Assembly: GCA_024138025.1 (NCBI GenBank)
Contig: JAMXBD010002478.1
Span: 1 to 64,000, forward strand
Reading direction: 5' to 3'
Length of the DNA: 64,000 nt
DNA from: Combretum micranthum
Taxonomy: Eukaryota; Streptophyta; Magnoliopsida; Myrtales; Combretaceae
A model generated the notes under the pieces. The model worked only from the letters and a program-made list of their open reading frames with translations, searched no databases and was not told the origin of the DNA. The translations under genes and the position numbers were made by a program. Positions 23,829 to 36,787 of this stretch are shown here, one piece after another; position 1 is the stretch's first letter, and every line of letters begins with the position of its first letter.

Positions 23829-24085
23829 GAACTAAGGAAGGAGGATTTATTTTTAAACTCATTGTTAATTATATATACATACTAGTAACATAACCTCAAC
23901 TTCACCTTAGAAAGAACTAAGGAATGAGGATATCTTTTTAAACTCATTTGTTTTTTATATATACATACTAGTAACATAACCTCAACTTCACCTTAGATAG
24001 AACTAACGAAGAAAGATTTCCTTTTAAACTCATTTGTTATTTATGTATACATATTATTAATATAACCTCAACTTCATCTTAGAAC
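23829..24085. repeat. Tandem repeat, 85 bp x 3
   Basis: Three units start at 23829, 23914 and 23999. Each begins AGAACTAA(G/C)GAA and ends AACCTCAACTTCA(C/T)CTTAGA, with a TATATACATACTAGTAACAT core that is more diverged in the third unit. No coding potential. Confidence 0.85.
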
Positions 24086-24650
24086 CACAGAACTCCACTA
24101 AGTATTAGCCATCTCATGTCAACTCTCAGGCAATGCCCTTTGGTGCCTGCTTAGTTCTTGTGAACACCCCAACAGTAACCTATTAGAGAAACAGATCCAC
24201 TAAAAATATCTCGGCATTATTGCAAAGGTGAGAATCTCATGCGTAATGTGAATTCTATGCGAATGCAATTTATGTTGTTGAGCAATGCATGATTATTTAA
24301 TTAAATAATCATATAGTATTAAGTTCATTTATTAAGGTGACCATTCAATTAACAAACATTCATTAGCAACAATAACTCAATGACTACAAACAATGTGTGA
24401 TCACTTTATTTTAATGGGTTATCAACCAAAACAATCACCAAAAAACACACTACTACCCAATTCCCCACACATAGCCAATTTTATTTATATTAGCATATAT
24501 GTAACTACATTACAAGTACAAGCAATGTGATGAGATCAACGTTACCCATCTGTCATCTTAGCTAAGTCGCAGTAATCTTCTAGAAACTTAAAGATTGTCT
24601 TGTTCTCCTATGAAAAAGAATAACAAACACTCAAACCTTTCTTATTATAC
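24086..24650. other. No gene seen
   Basis: AT-rich sequence between the 85-bp array and the first recognisable Y-like LTR homology. Only weak matches to known elements in the window. Confidence 0.4.
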
Positions 24651-26161
24651 ACTTTTTGAATTTTAGTACTCAAATTCACTTTTAGGTCATTAATTACACT
24701 TGATTGAAACAAAAACTTTATCAAAACTCATTTGATCAGACACTAAGTAGGAACCCCACTATAGCTGCAAAAATCACCCCTCCAAGATACGAATAGTTCT
24801 CTATTGTCTAGCAAATCATTTCTTTTCCTATGTTTATAATCTTTTACTATAAAAGCATCATTATACTTTATCACTCATGTAAGTATTTTAATAAGCTATC
24901 AACTTATATGAAAAGCTCGCTTTAACAAATATTCATTTGAAACAACAAATTCCTTTTATTATTTATGGTTTAACCCATCTTATTACAGTTATACTATTTT
25001 AAGCCAATTACAAGTTTTAAGTTTATTTTAAGTTAGCTTATGAAATATCCATGAATTTCCCAATTTATATTTTATAAATGTGTTATTGAAATTATATATG
25101 ATTTTGAAATGTGATAAATGTGAATTATGTTGATGCATAAAAAATGAGTTGTGTTGTTGTGTTAAAAATAATTAAATACGTTAGGATGGTTAAATATTGA
25201 GTTCATAAATTTTTAAGTGCATTAGAATATATGAAATATGATTAGAACAAGTTAAATTATGCATGTAATTAAACCAACTCTTAGTAGAAAATTTCAGTTA
25301 TGAAGTAAGCCAATACCACTTTTAATTAACCAAAAAGCAAGCTTCATTAATTAGCCAAATCCAAGCTAATTAAAGGACTTAATTACGGCAATGACAAAGT
25401 CAACAAATGGATAAATATCAACTTTTTGAAAGTGCAACATTCGTCAAAAAAATTTCAAACCAACATAACATACACCAAAAAGCTTCAAAACCCCATTTCT
25501 ACTATCAAAAGCTCTTCCATGGCCATATACAATTAAACCCTTCATCTTCTACAACTTAAACTCTCAAAGGCTTGCAACAAGACTCCTAAACCAGCGCACA
25601 AAGTCCATATGGTAAGTGTGTTACTCTTACTCATGTGTATTTAAGTTATGCTTTTGTTATAATAGGGTTTATATGCTAAATGATGATAGGATGATTTTTA
25701 TACATTGATGGTAGTTTGAGTAGTGTTATGTTGCTAGACGATTTGTAGCATATGTTTTATATGAATTTGGAAGTGTTTGGATGATTGTATTAGGATGACA
25801 AAGGGGTTGAGTAGTGTAATAGGCATGTAGAGTTGAAATGCAAATTTTATGTGATGTTGTAGTTGAGTGATTGATGGATTGAAGAGGAGTTAGTGTTTGT
25901 AGAATGGTGTTAAGAATATATAACAAGCTTTGAAGCTTAGAATGAGTTTGGAGGATTTTTGGATGTGTAAATTTTACAAAGAAAACAGGAGAATTAGTAA
26001 AAATCATGTAATTTTGTTCCAGGGGTATCCGTTGGCAATAAGCCACTAGCATAAGATCCCACACTAACGCATACATGGCAACACTACGGTGTTGGGGGTA
26101 TCCACGGGTGGACCAACTCCGTGGAACTCTCGAAAATTTTGGAAAATTAAAGTTATAGCTA

Positions 26162-29100
26162 TGTCATGCCCTAAAATGTACCCTAAACGTGACAGTCCGC
26201 CACACTCAATATTAAAGCTTAAGTATGACAACCTTAGCCATTCCTAAAAGCTTTTATATTAAGTGTAAGGCATACTTTCACAAATTTAGAGGACCATATA
26301 TGGAATTATGAAGTTTAAGAAAATAGATAACACATTAAGAAAAGAGGATTCATAATAATCATTCATTCATATCAATGGCTTTACAAACTTAGAGACACTT
26401 CCTTTTATCATTAATCTATTACATGAGTATTTACATCAATACTAATACTACACTTTATCTAAATTTCTATTATCCAAAAAGAAATTACCTGCCCGTAGGG
26501 TCCACGTGGCCTTAACCATAAGTAGGGAAACTGCAAAAGATATCTATAGGGGTATAAGCTAATAGGCTTAGTGAGAATTATTTCCATAAATAACTTCTTA
26601 TAACAAGATTTCAAACAAGTTGTTTAAACAATCAAATGTAATGCATCATACACGTGGGCAAACAAGCATATAGTTTTCCGGGAACTATATGTTGAATGGA
26701 TTTGCGCCCTCCATTCAGGGTTTGGTGAAATTAACCTCAAAACAAGTAGTTTTAATTAAAAAGTTTTATGCTCGCAAGCACTCATCGCCAAGCATTCCGA
26801 ATCTACTTGATTTGACCTTGCTTTCGGATCTTCGCCAAGCATTTCCCTTAAGCCGCCAAGCAATCGCTTTCGAATCTCCCGCTAAGTATTGCTTTCGACA
26901 TGAGCTTACTATCCTTCTCACTCAAGGATAATAACCCAAAATGCAATGTGACTCACTTCGTGGTATGCATGAATTCATTTATTTATAAAGTCATAGCATA
27001 AATATTTTGAATTTAAGACAATCAAGGAATTTCATACAAATCAATGCTATACTAAAACAAACATTTAAAACAATTCCGGCTCCGATATTCTTAAAATTCT
27101 TTCAAAGAATTATTTTACATACCTATCGATTTATCTTTTCCTAACTCTAATGCAACTAATTTACAAGCACAATAAATATAGCATTTAATGGAAATAAACT
27201 CATGATGCCATGTCGACTATTCCTCTAAGCGGATGAGTCGTTCACACACTCCACTTAATCGTAATAATCCTCGGGGTAAAGGAATCCTTCCTCGGGGTCA
27301 CCTAGCCAAAGAAAATACCCACAATGAGTATTCCTTGATGATTTTCTTGAAATTTGACAAAACAATGTCAAAAGAACGTTAAAGTTCGTATAAAGGAATA
27401 TTCCAACTTAAAATGGCCATAACTTGGTCATTTTAACTCGGAATTACGCATATAATATACCGCTTTCTACCTACTCAAAAAGATCTATCCATTTCTAAAA
27501 ATATTTTTGTCAAACTACACCATTTAGGCCCCGAAACTGTGGCTACAAAATTCACCATGAATTTTTCCAACATAAAACAACTTTGTTCAAGAAATCAAAA
27601 TTTGTTTGATAAATACTTAGTTATCTATATAGTTGAAAATTCTCTTTTCATAACTATATAACTCATATTTAAGCATGTTCAAGTGTTTTGTTATCCAATT
27701 ATTTTCCTTGAGTAAAACAATGTCGATTTGGAGTTTTTAGAAAAATATAGTTTTCAAAAATTGTTTTTGTAATTTCCTTGAAATGAAATACCTTGTTCTC
27801 TTTTGTTTTCTAAAAATGCTTTACGTTGATTTTATTATTTTTCCTAAGTAATTTTTTGAAAATAAAATTTTCTATTTTCTAAGTTTCTACACTAATACTA
27901 TTTTGGAGTTCTTAGAAATTATGCTATTCTTCATATTTATTTTTCTTGTACAAATTCCTTTGTCTATTTGTTTACAAAAATCTTTACTTGAAAATTTCTC
28001 ATTCTTTTCTCATGCCTTATGTTTTTCATAGAAATCATCTTCATAAAAGTTTATTTTCTTGATAAAACAAAGTGGAACAATATGTGACTTAAGAACTTTT
28101 TATAGTAAAGTGGTTTCTAAAGTCTTAATAATTTCTTCTTGTAACTTGAAAAAGATATCTTTATTTTTGTTTTTCAAACCATAGATTTCCTTCTTTACAT
28201 AAACTTATTTCTAATGTGTTAAAATCTTTTTTTGTCAATTTAGAACTTGAAACTTTGGACAACAATTTAAATGAACATGATTTACGAGAATAAAAGTAAA
28301 TAAAAATAACATAAATAATAAAGTCAAGTATTGGAGTCTTAGCTTTTTCAAGGCTCCCGGGACTAAGAAGTAGACTAGTCCCAAAATAAAATGAAAGAAA
28401 GAAAGAAAGAAAGAAAAAGTTGTTTTGACTTGATGAGGACAAGTCTAAGACTAAAGACTAGTCTTAAAATAACAAGGAATTAATAAATTGTAAAGGAAAG
28501 TAAATAAATTGCATTGCATAAAAATTAAATAAATTGCAAGTGAGCTTATATGCTCTAAAGAATATGTATATATATATAGATAATAATATTTAGATATAAT
28601 AGCAATAATATAAACAAAAATAGTAACATGAACATAAATAGATTTTTCACGAACAAGAACAATACATGAACATAATGTAGCTTCCATAACTTGTGTTCCT
28701 TGGAAACTTACACTATGATCATGTAAAGTTACATGACATGAAGAAGAAGAAAATAGTATGAAGTGGTTACCTAAAGAAGACTTTGGTAGTAGTATGTGGT
28801 TATGGGTTTTGGTTTGTTGGTAGAAGTTGTTGTGGAATTATTTTGAAAGAGTTTTGAGAGGAGATTTTAGGAGAGTTTTTGTATGAATTTGTGGGTAGTG
28901 AATGTGTGAAAGAAGTGAAAGAGGAGGGGGGATTTATAGGAAAATGTGGAGGGATTTTTATATGATTAAAATAAAAGAAATTGAAACAAATTGATGAGGA
29001 AGAGAGGGGAGGGGGCGCCAGCCATGTTGATGGGGAGAGAGAGGAGATTTTATTTTTTTTTTTTTTGTTAAATAAAAGATGTAATATGTAAGGTAGATGT

Positions 29101-29627
29101 GAAATAAAGTTATGGGAAAGGTAAAAAGTAAGGATTATAGGTTATGGAGTGTGTAAAAATAGGTATAAGAAAAAGTAGAGATAAAAGAATAGTGTAGAAT
29201 AGTAATGAATAGTGTAATGTAAGATAGATATGACTAATAAAGTACCGTAATAAGAAAATACGCGTATAAATGCGATATCTGTTATTTTTACTCACCGAAA
29301 AATTATGAAACTGATATTTTTGCCAGTCTAACGGTGTATTCGGAATAATTTTCCTATTCCGAGCTCTTGGAAACATTTTTCGAGAACTGTGTCTGATCGG
29401 TTCAAAGGACATCCGAAATTCGCAAAACTGATGTTTTTATATAACCTATGGCTATTACGAACTATTCTAGCTGATTATTCCAACTTCGTTTTCTAGGGCA
29501 AAAAAAAACGGCAATGCCAAACTTAATTAGTTACGATAAACTAGGGTTTTGTTGACCTTTAGGGTTCCGTTTGACTTCCGATTTAGGGTTTTATGCTAAA
29601 CCAATTCCAAAAATTTGGGGATTTACA
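26162..29627 (-). mobile_element. Family W solo LTR (about 3.47 kb), nested in X copy 1
   Basis: Left end TGTCATGCCCTAAAATG, right end TTGGGGATTTACA; in minus-strand sense it begins TGTAAATCCCC and ends GGGCATGACA, a common plant gypsy LTR form. The flanks AGCTA (26157-26161) and GTCTA (29628-29632) are an imperfect 5-bp duplication. Without the insert, the flanking bases join to a sequence that aligns with X copy 2 near 32390-32420. It contains a short array of CGCCAAGCA/GCTTTCGAATCT words (about 26775-26905) and a (GAAA)n tract at 28388. No polymerase genes. Confidence 0.7.
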
Positions 29628-31115
29628 GTCTATACTGGCTCAAAGCCACCAGCGTAGACTACAACGCTGCCAACGTGCTGTTGAATGCTGCCAGCGATGG
29701 CAAGCGTTGAGTTTTAAGGCAGATTACACCGGTTAAACACTGCCGGCGTTGAAGGCCGGCGTGTCCTTTGCAGTTTTCATTTTCAAAAACTTCCTCCAAT
29801 ATTTTCTAAAGCTTGATATATGATCAATGGAATATTTGTTGAGTGTTATGATATTATATGATGTTTAAATGCTATGTTATGACTTTGTAATAATTTATTT
29901 GAATTTCTTTGATTAGTTACGTTTGAAACTAGTTGATTAGTGCTTGAACTAAGTAAAAAATTTAATATTTTCTTGTACAGTGATAGATCCTCACTCGGAT
30001 AACCCTATTAGTTCCTGAGCTATTTCAGGTACGTAGTAACTTACTTGATTCTTTGTTAGGATATGCATTCCTTAAAGTTATTTTAAATTAAGGAAATTTA
30101 ATAATTGCTTGTATGAGTGTCTTTTATACCGTTGAATCTGGTTTGGAGAGCGATACCCTACTCAGATTGACGGCATGGTAGTTTTAGGCGCTTAGACCAC
30201 TCTTGTCATTTTGAAATGACTTTCATAAGTGGTTCAATGGGTAATTGATAGGGTGTTCGGTATCGGTATAACACTTGCTTATTCTTGAAAGGATGTAATA
30301 TGATTTAATTCAATGTTTATGGGAACACTTGATTTTGGTGATATTATTGATTAAGTTAAGTAAAGTCGAGAAACGACTGAGAACCCTAAATGAGATTACT
30401 TTTTCGTTTTGAATAAAATTATCTAGGAGATATGAGTATCCGAGCTACTTATATCAACTCCCTGAGCGTCGTGATCGTTACTCAGGTTCCCCCAGAAATC
30501 CTTGTTGTCCAGAGTTTGAATACTCTAGTGTTATTTGGCTAACTAAAGATTAACTAATAATCTAATGACTATTGCATTTACGTTTAGTTTAAGTATGTGT
30601 GGATCACTTTGCATTTGTATTCTTTACTTGTGTACTGGGCCTTTGGCTCATATTTTAACTTTTTGAGGTGACGATCAAGACAGGTTTTACGTGAATATGA
30701 GTTATGGTACTGACTTTGAGGATTTCCTAGATGACCTAAAGGATTAGATATGAATGTAGACCAGGATGGAATTCCTATTTTGTAATAGACTAGTTGTGGA
30801 ATCTTTTGATGTTTTGAATTAGATGATATAGGTTGAATTACCTTTTATAGCTTTTTATATATGGCTTGTAAGAAGCCTTTGTCTGTAATATCTAAACCTA
30901 GCTATATATATATATATATATATCTAGAACTCATTTCCCTTGTAATATATGATAAATATGATGTTGTATTTTCATTTCAAGTTTTACAAAAATCAATAAT
31001 TTTCAAATTTAAGAGTTAAGTATTGAGAGTTTAGGCAAATAATACTTCAAACACTTCTTCTAGGACAACCTTACATATAATTTTGCAGGTTATATGTGGT
31101 TGGGGAACTGTTATC

Positions 31116-33788
31116 TGAAATAGCCATGAATTCCTTAATTTACATATTAATGTGTCATTGACATGATATATATATATATATGTATATGTGTGCTTGGATA
31201 ATATAATTAGTGAATGTGTTAGACATGTGTTATTTTGTATGTGTATAGTATTATGAAATTAATATTATTGTTTGATATGTATAAATATGTGCATAGTGTA
31301 ATGAATAAATGTGTCTTTTACAAATTATTATGCATGTGTAATGTTTAGAATTTAATAAAATTACTTTTGAATTGTTTAGATTAATGATAGAAATTTGGTA
31401 AACTTTAAGTCCACTTTTAAGCCTAAATACAACTCAAATGCATTTGAAATTTACCCAAATTAATCCTAGGACAAATATACCCCTAATGGCAAATTTTGGA
31501 TGAGAATTAACTTCAATTGGACAAGTTTTGGACTCTTTTTGCAGCCCTATTTTCCGCATACGAATTTTCTTTCTTTTCTTTCTTTCTTTCTCCTTTTTCC
31601 AACTCCAAAATCTTAAACCCTAAGCCAAGATCAAATACAAGCTTTTGGATTTAAACAACATTCTAAGCCAAGATTCAGTCATGTAAGTTAAATGCAAACT
31701 TTATCTTTTTACTTTATGTTCTATATTGTGTTTGTTTGTAAATGTTAGATAGAAATGAATTTTATGTAATAATTGGTGTGGGATTGATTTGGTGCATTGA
31801 TGATAGTTTGAATGGGATTATATGGCTAAAGGAATGGAAGTGTATATCTTATATGAGTGTTGATATGTGAGAATGAATGTTTTGGAAGATTGAAGGATTG
31901 AGTAGTTGAGATGTGAATTTGAAGTGTGATTAGTGTTTTGATGATTAGAAGTAGAATTCATGTTGTTAGGATAGTGTTTGGATCATATAACAAGCTCTGG
32001 AAAGTTTGGATTAAGTTTGGGGAATTTTTGAAAGTGAACAAAGTTGTAATAAAACAGGGAAAATCAAAAACATTTTCGTATAGGCTAAAATTTGGTCGTA
32101 CGCCGGCATTTAGGGCTTCTACGCCGCCGGCTTATAGGCGGTGTTGGAAGCGAACAGAATCAAATTTCTTAAAACCGTTTGAACGCCGCCGGCTTTCACT
32201 GGAAAAGTCAGCCAGTATTCATTTTTCAAATTGTACGCCGACTACTGGGATTCCAACGCCAGCTTAGGGGCGGTGTGGAATGGGAACAGAATCAAAATTT
32301 TTAACACCGGGCATAAGGCAGCCAGCGTAGAGTCAAAAGTTGCCAGTACATGGATATGCTGCCGGTATGTACCTTTCGTCAAATTTTGGAAATTTGGATT
32401 TGCATTATACACCGCACAAAGCCACCAGCGTAGAATGAAGGCAGCCGGCATACCCTTGAACGCTGCCAGTGTTGGCAGTGTTGATTTTCAAGTGTTGAAC
32501 ACCGGTTCAAAGCCGCCGGCTTTGAATGCCAGCGTATCCCCTGTGCTTTTGAATTTCAAAAACTTTCTTCCAAATTTTTCGAAGTTTGATATATGATCAA
32601 TTAAGTATTTGTTAAGTGTCATGTGATATAATAGGATGTTTGAATACTTTATTATGACTTTGTATTAATTTATTTGGATTTTTTTGATTTATTGTATTTT
32701 CAACTAGTTAATTAGTACTTAGGCTAAATGTGAAATTTAATATTGTTTTAAACAGTGATAGATTCTCGCCCAGCTAATCCCCTTAATTCTCGAACTATAT
32801 CAGGTACGCAGTAACTTGCTTGTTTCTTTGCTAGGGTAGGCATCACAACTAAACTACTTTAAATTAAGAAAACTTTATTAATTGATGAGTGTTGCTTGTC
32901 CTTGTTTGCCGTTGAATCTGGTTCTAAAAGCGGCACCCTGCTCAGATTGGGGGCAGGGTACTTTCTCGTTAATTGTTAGAATTATTTAGGAGATATGAGT
33001 ATCTGAGCTGCTCATATCAACCCCATGAGCGTCGTGATACGTTACTCAAGATCCCCTAGTATTACGGGCTACGCCAAAAGGTGGGGCTGCTAGTCTGTAT
33101 GAACAGTAGGGACCACTCAGGGAGGTGGATGTAATACTAGATCTTTGTTGTCCGGAGTTTGAATACTCCCGTATTGTTTTACTAACTAAAGACTTAACAA
33201 TAAACCATTGATTGTTGCATAATGCATTAGTCTAAGAATGTGTGACCCACTTTGCATTTGTATTCGTTACTTGTGTACTGGGCTTTTGGCTCATATTTTA
33301 TCCATTTCAGGTGATGACTCCGATGAGTTTTATGCCAGTATGAGGTACGGAACCAATTTTGAAGATTTTCTTGATGGTTTGGAGGATTAAGCTTACCCTG
33401 GACTCAATGGAACCTTATGACTTGTAATAGATTAGGTGTGATTCTTTTGTTGATGATGTAATTAAAGTGTTAGTTTGGGGTTGTGTTTTGAGGATTTTGT
33501 TAAGGCTTGTAAGAAGCCTTTGGATGTAATATATATATATGTACTTAGCTATGTAAGAGTTAAGTTGCTTCCTTTGTAGAATATGTTGGTAGTGTAGTGG
33601 TATAGTTTTGTTTAAGGTTTTAAAAAAAAAAATCTATGTTTCCTATTGTATATTATCTATATGGAATTAGATAAACAATTTCTCAAACAATTCCTTCAGG
33701 CAACCTTACATATAATCTTATAGGTTATATGTGGTTGGGGAACTGTTATCGCCTATTTCAAAATTAGGGGTGACAGCGGGTCCTTACA
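31116..33788 (+). mobile_element. Family X solo LTR, copy 2 (2673 bp), nested
   Basis: Begins TGAAATAGCCATG and ends GGGTCCTTACA with a perfect target duplication TTATC at 31111-31115 and 33789-33793. It inserted close to the 3' end of X copy 1, so the word GTTGGGGAACTGTTATC appears before it and again near its own 3' end. Same orientation as its host. It carries a GCCGGC-rich variable cassette at about 32095-32535. Confidence 0.88.
32095..32535. repeat. GCCGGC-rich variable cassette in X copy 2
   Basis: Recurring ACGCCGGC, GCCGCCGGCTT, GGCGGTGTTGG and GCCAGCGTAG words in otherwise AT-rich DNA. Bounded by inverted repeats: GATCATATAACAAGCT (about 31981) and the roughly complementary GTTTGATATATGATCAA (about 32583). 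The reading frames across it follow the repeat and are not supported as genes. Confidence 0.6.
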
Positions 33789-34235
33789 TTATCACCTGTT
33801 TTTATTATAGGGGTGATAGTGGGTCTTTACAGCTTAGCTAAATTGATTAAACTTAACAATCTAATTCATTTTGGCTCATCAAAGTTCATTAGGTCAAATT
33901 AAGCTTAGATTTATTAACTAATTCATTTTAGTTCACTAAGTCTATCAAGTCAAATTGGACTTACATTTATTAACTAAGGAAATTTTATATCTAGGAGTTT
34001 ATTATATGACTAATTATTTATTTAATTTATGTCACGTATAGCTATTAAGTCTATTCTATCAATTTATTGTCATATTAAATCAATTTAATTATTAAACTTA
34101 TCAATTTACTCTATGGCTGCAATTACATTATAAATCAACTTAACTTCGTTTAACTTAACTTAATTCATTTGTAATTATACAAAAACTAACATATTATATT
34201 GTCTATCATTTATCTATTCCATTTCATCTCTTCTT

Positions 34236-34278
<43 letters not shown>

Positions 34279-34279
34279 T
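34236..34279. repeat. Compound microsatellite (CT)n(AT)n
   Basis: A (CT)n run passes directly into an (AT)n run. Part of the old Y-like LTR. Confidence 0.85.
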
Positions 34280-34317
34280 AGAACAGAGCAGGAGGCAAGT
34301 TATAGCTTTGAGTGGGT

Positions 34318-34670
34318 TTATGATTCCAATCACGCCCATAATCAAGGAAAGGAAAGCAACCAAAAGCGATCACATGTTGAATTACACCCCTGATTGCCTA
34401 AAAATCTTTAACCTAAGGCTACTAAGGTTTAGATCATGCCCGTGATTTTGAGATTTTGAAAATTTAAAAAAACCCAAGGCTAATAAGGGTTAGGTTACAC
34501 CCGTGATGAAGAAAAATGTTTGAAACAAAGCTTATACTGGATTAAATCATGCTCGTGATTTTCTAACTTTTTCAAAACAAAGATAATTACGGGTTGGATC
34601 ATGCCCGTGATCAACCAAAATTTTATAACCCGTGCCTACTAAGGGCATAGTCACACCTGTGATTCTTGTA
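34318..34670. repeat. Variable cassette with CCCGTGAT words
   Basis: GATCATGCCCGTGAT-type words recur about every 50-70 bp (near 34335, 34430, 34500, 34550, 34600, 34655), separated by AAGGCTACTAAGG-like words. Same LTR position as the other variable cassettes but a different sequence. Confidence 0.55.
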
Positions 34671-35582
34671 ATTCCCTTTTTAACGTTTTCCTTTGTTTCT
34701 TTTATATAACTTTAACTACTTATCTATTTGTTTTATTCTTATAACTTAACCTTCTACATCTTAATAACAACATACAAGTTCACAACGATAACTTACAATA
34801 TTTAGATAGATGTTATTACATCTTATATCTTTGATTCATATCATCAATTATATAACTTATACATATATAAACATGTGTGTAAATTTTAACTATACATGTT
34901 CATACATCACTTATTTACTACTTTTATCACATGCCCAACTCGTATTTAACTATAATTCATAATACTCATGCATAGACAACAATCAAACCAAGAAAACAAC
35001 TTAACTTACATGTTTGGCAAACATAGGTTACTTGATCCTTACTACTACTCCTCTTAAGTTGATGTCGCTTCTTCATGCTAAATCTCTATCTTCTATCTTG
35101 TTTTCTATTTTCTTTTTCTTCTATAAGTTTGTTAAATTTGATTTGAGTTTGATTGTTTGAGAGAAAAGAAGAGAAGATGAAGAAGAAGGACAGGAAAAAG
35201 GAAAAGAAAAAGAGAAGAAAAAGGTGGTAGATTAGAAAAAGGAAAAGGGGAAAAAGAAATTAAATATTAAAAGATTTTTAAAGATATTTATGAGTAGGCA
35301 AAGACGGACCCACGGGGGGCCTAAGGGAGACTCCCCTCCCCCTTCCAAAAAAAAATAATAATAAATTGTATGTATAATGAGAGAAACTATAAGGTACTCC
35401 ATTGCTCTAACACAATGGTTAATGCACTTTGGACTTTATCATAGGTCGCTAATTAGAGTCCACACGTCGCCTCATTTTGTCGTCTTACTTTTAAGATAAG
35501 TCTGGATGTCAAGCTTATTCTCTTCTTGTCAACATTTTAATTAAATGTCTTAATTACACCTACACTGCTCAAATTTTACATT

Positions 35583-35741
35583 CACTACAAGAAAACTGGC
35601 TTTAGAGACAAAAATTATGTTTCTAAACGTAAATTTCCATCACAAAAACCATCGTTGCAGATTTTATTTGTGAAATTATAACTACATTTTTTAATTTATG
35701 TCACAGATTTTCTGTCTCTAAAGGCCTGTTTTTTTGTAGTG
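35583..35741. mobile_element. CACTA-type MITE (159 bp)
   Basis: Ends CACTACAAGAAAACTGGC and, in reverse complement, CACTACAAAAAAACAGGC, both continuing into TTTAGAGAC. The 3-bp target duplication ATT (35580-35582 and 35742-35744) fits the CACTA superfamily. Too short to code. Nested in the hAT-like element, so it is the younger of the two. Confidence 0.88.
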
Positions 35742-36395
35742 ATTGTTTGTTTTCTACCTTTTAAATTAATTTATTAATAATTGATTAGGATAGAAAAAAA
35801 ATTTCTTATTATTAGATTTTACTAGTGGATCCTCAAAAATTTCATGTAATGTTTCATTAGAAATTTGTTAGTATTTTGGTATATTTATTAGACTTGTTTA
35901 GTAAAAACAATATTATTTTTCAATCTATTATCATAAAACATCTTATATATATATATGTATAAATATTACAGTTTCCACATTTACAAAAAATTCCTTTATA
36001 TTTGTAAGTTATTTAGTGATTATTTTTTTATATTTACCAATCATTCTATGATATTTGAATATGTTACTTTTTACATTTTCAATAAATATAGATAAACATT
36101 GTGAAAAGTTATTTTCTGTGGCATCTCTAAAAGAGCTATTGTGTATATGGTAATTTAGTGGGTATTTAAGTAACCATAAAAGATCATCTTTCATATTATG
36201 AAAATATACAATTATTTTCTATAATATTTACTGTTTTACTTTCTTGATCTTAAAAAAAAAATGAGAGTAGGAAAAAATTATTATTTTTAATGAAAAATTA
36301 CAAAAATACTACTATATAAAAAATAATACCAAGAATACGCACGTTAAACTCGTATTTGAGGGGATAAGATCAAGACAAATTTAATGAATTTGTTT

Positions 36396-36468
36396 CTTGA
36401 AAAGACGAGTTTAATAGAACCTAAACTCGTCTTTTTAAGATACGAGAACCTAAACCCGTCTTTTCAAG
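36396..36468. repeat. Inverted repeat with two alternative right arms
   Basis: Left arm CTTGAAAAGACGAGTTTA (36396-36413) can pair with TAAACTCGTCTTTTTAAG (36422-36439) or with TAAACCCGTCTTTTCAAG (36451-36468), each with a single mismatch over 18 bp. Confidence 0.75.
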
Positions 36469-36787
36469 ACACAAGTTCAAGTTGTCTTTTTTTTTCATAT
36501 GATTTGACAATGTTTTTGTAATTTTTTTAAATATTTATATTTTCTTCCTTTTAGAAAATAAATATCTTATAATATGTGGTAATAATTATAAGAAAAATTA
36601 TTTATTTCTTCACAAATTTAAGAAGGGAAAGATTGGTCCTGCGTCCGTCTTGTGGGTAGTGGTTTTGTTTTAAGCTTTTCATATCATTATCTTAAGTACT
36701 AAAAACAATTGAGAGGAAATTTTAGAATATATAGAAATAAAATCGATAAATTGAATTAGAAATCCAGTTTAAGATTTAAATTAGTAA

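Larger units (their letters stand above)
25041..33831 (+). mobile_element. Family X solo LTR, copy 1, split by two insertions
   Basis: Starts TGAAATATCC and ends GGGTCTTTACA, with a perfect target duplication GCTTA at 25036-25040 and 33832-33836. Removing family W (26162-29627) and the nested X copy 2 (31116-33788) with their duplicated target bases leaves about 2.64 kb, matching the 2.67-kb nested copy and the ~2.76-kb 3' LTR of the coding X element. No interior is left, so it is a solo LTR made by LTR-LTR recombination. Confidence 0.85.
24650..35290 (-). mobile_element. Old Y-like LTR remnant hosting later insertions
   Basis: Bases about 24650-25040 and 33837-35290 join into a diverged Y-type LTR interior. 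The left part carries the GACACTAAGTAGGAACCCC block and the right part carries AATTGATTAAACTTA...AATCTAATTCATTTT, the AT/CT microsatellite, a variable cassette (34318-34670) and the purine-rich GAAGAAGGA tract, in the same order as 46670-48700. The centre was opened by the family X solo LTR at 25041-33831. Both outer ends of the remnant are eroded. Confidence 0.6.
35299..36652. mobile_element. hAT-like non-autonomous element (1.35 kb)
   Basis: Left end CAAAGACGGACCCACGGGG; right end, read in reverse complement, CAAGACGGACGCAGGACC. Flanks TGAGTAGG (35291-35298) and TGGGTAGT (36653-36660) match 6 of 8 and suggest an old hAT-type duplication. The start is rich in G and C runs, as in common dicot hAT derivatives. 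No transposase is intact. It contains the CACTA MITE and an alternative-pairing inverted repeat at 36396-36468. Confidence 0.5.

Noticed and set aside
25726..26076. 116-residue minus-strand frame
   Set aside because: Lies wholly in the X copy 1 solo LTR; not conserved in copy 2.
32231..32596. 121-residue frame in X copy 2
   Set aside because: Reads through the GCCGGC-rich cassette of a solo LTR; no homologous frame in X copy 1.
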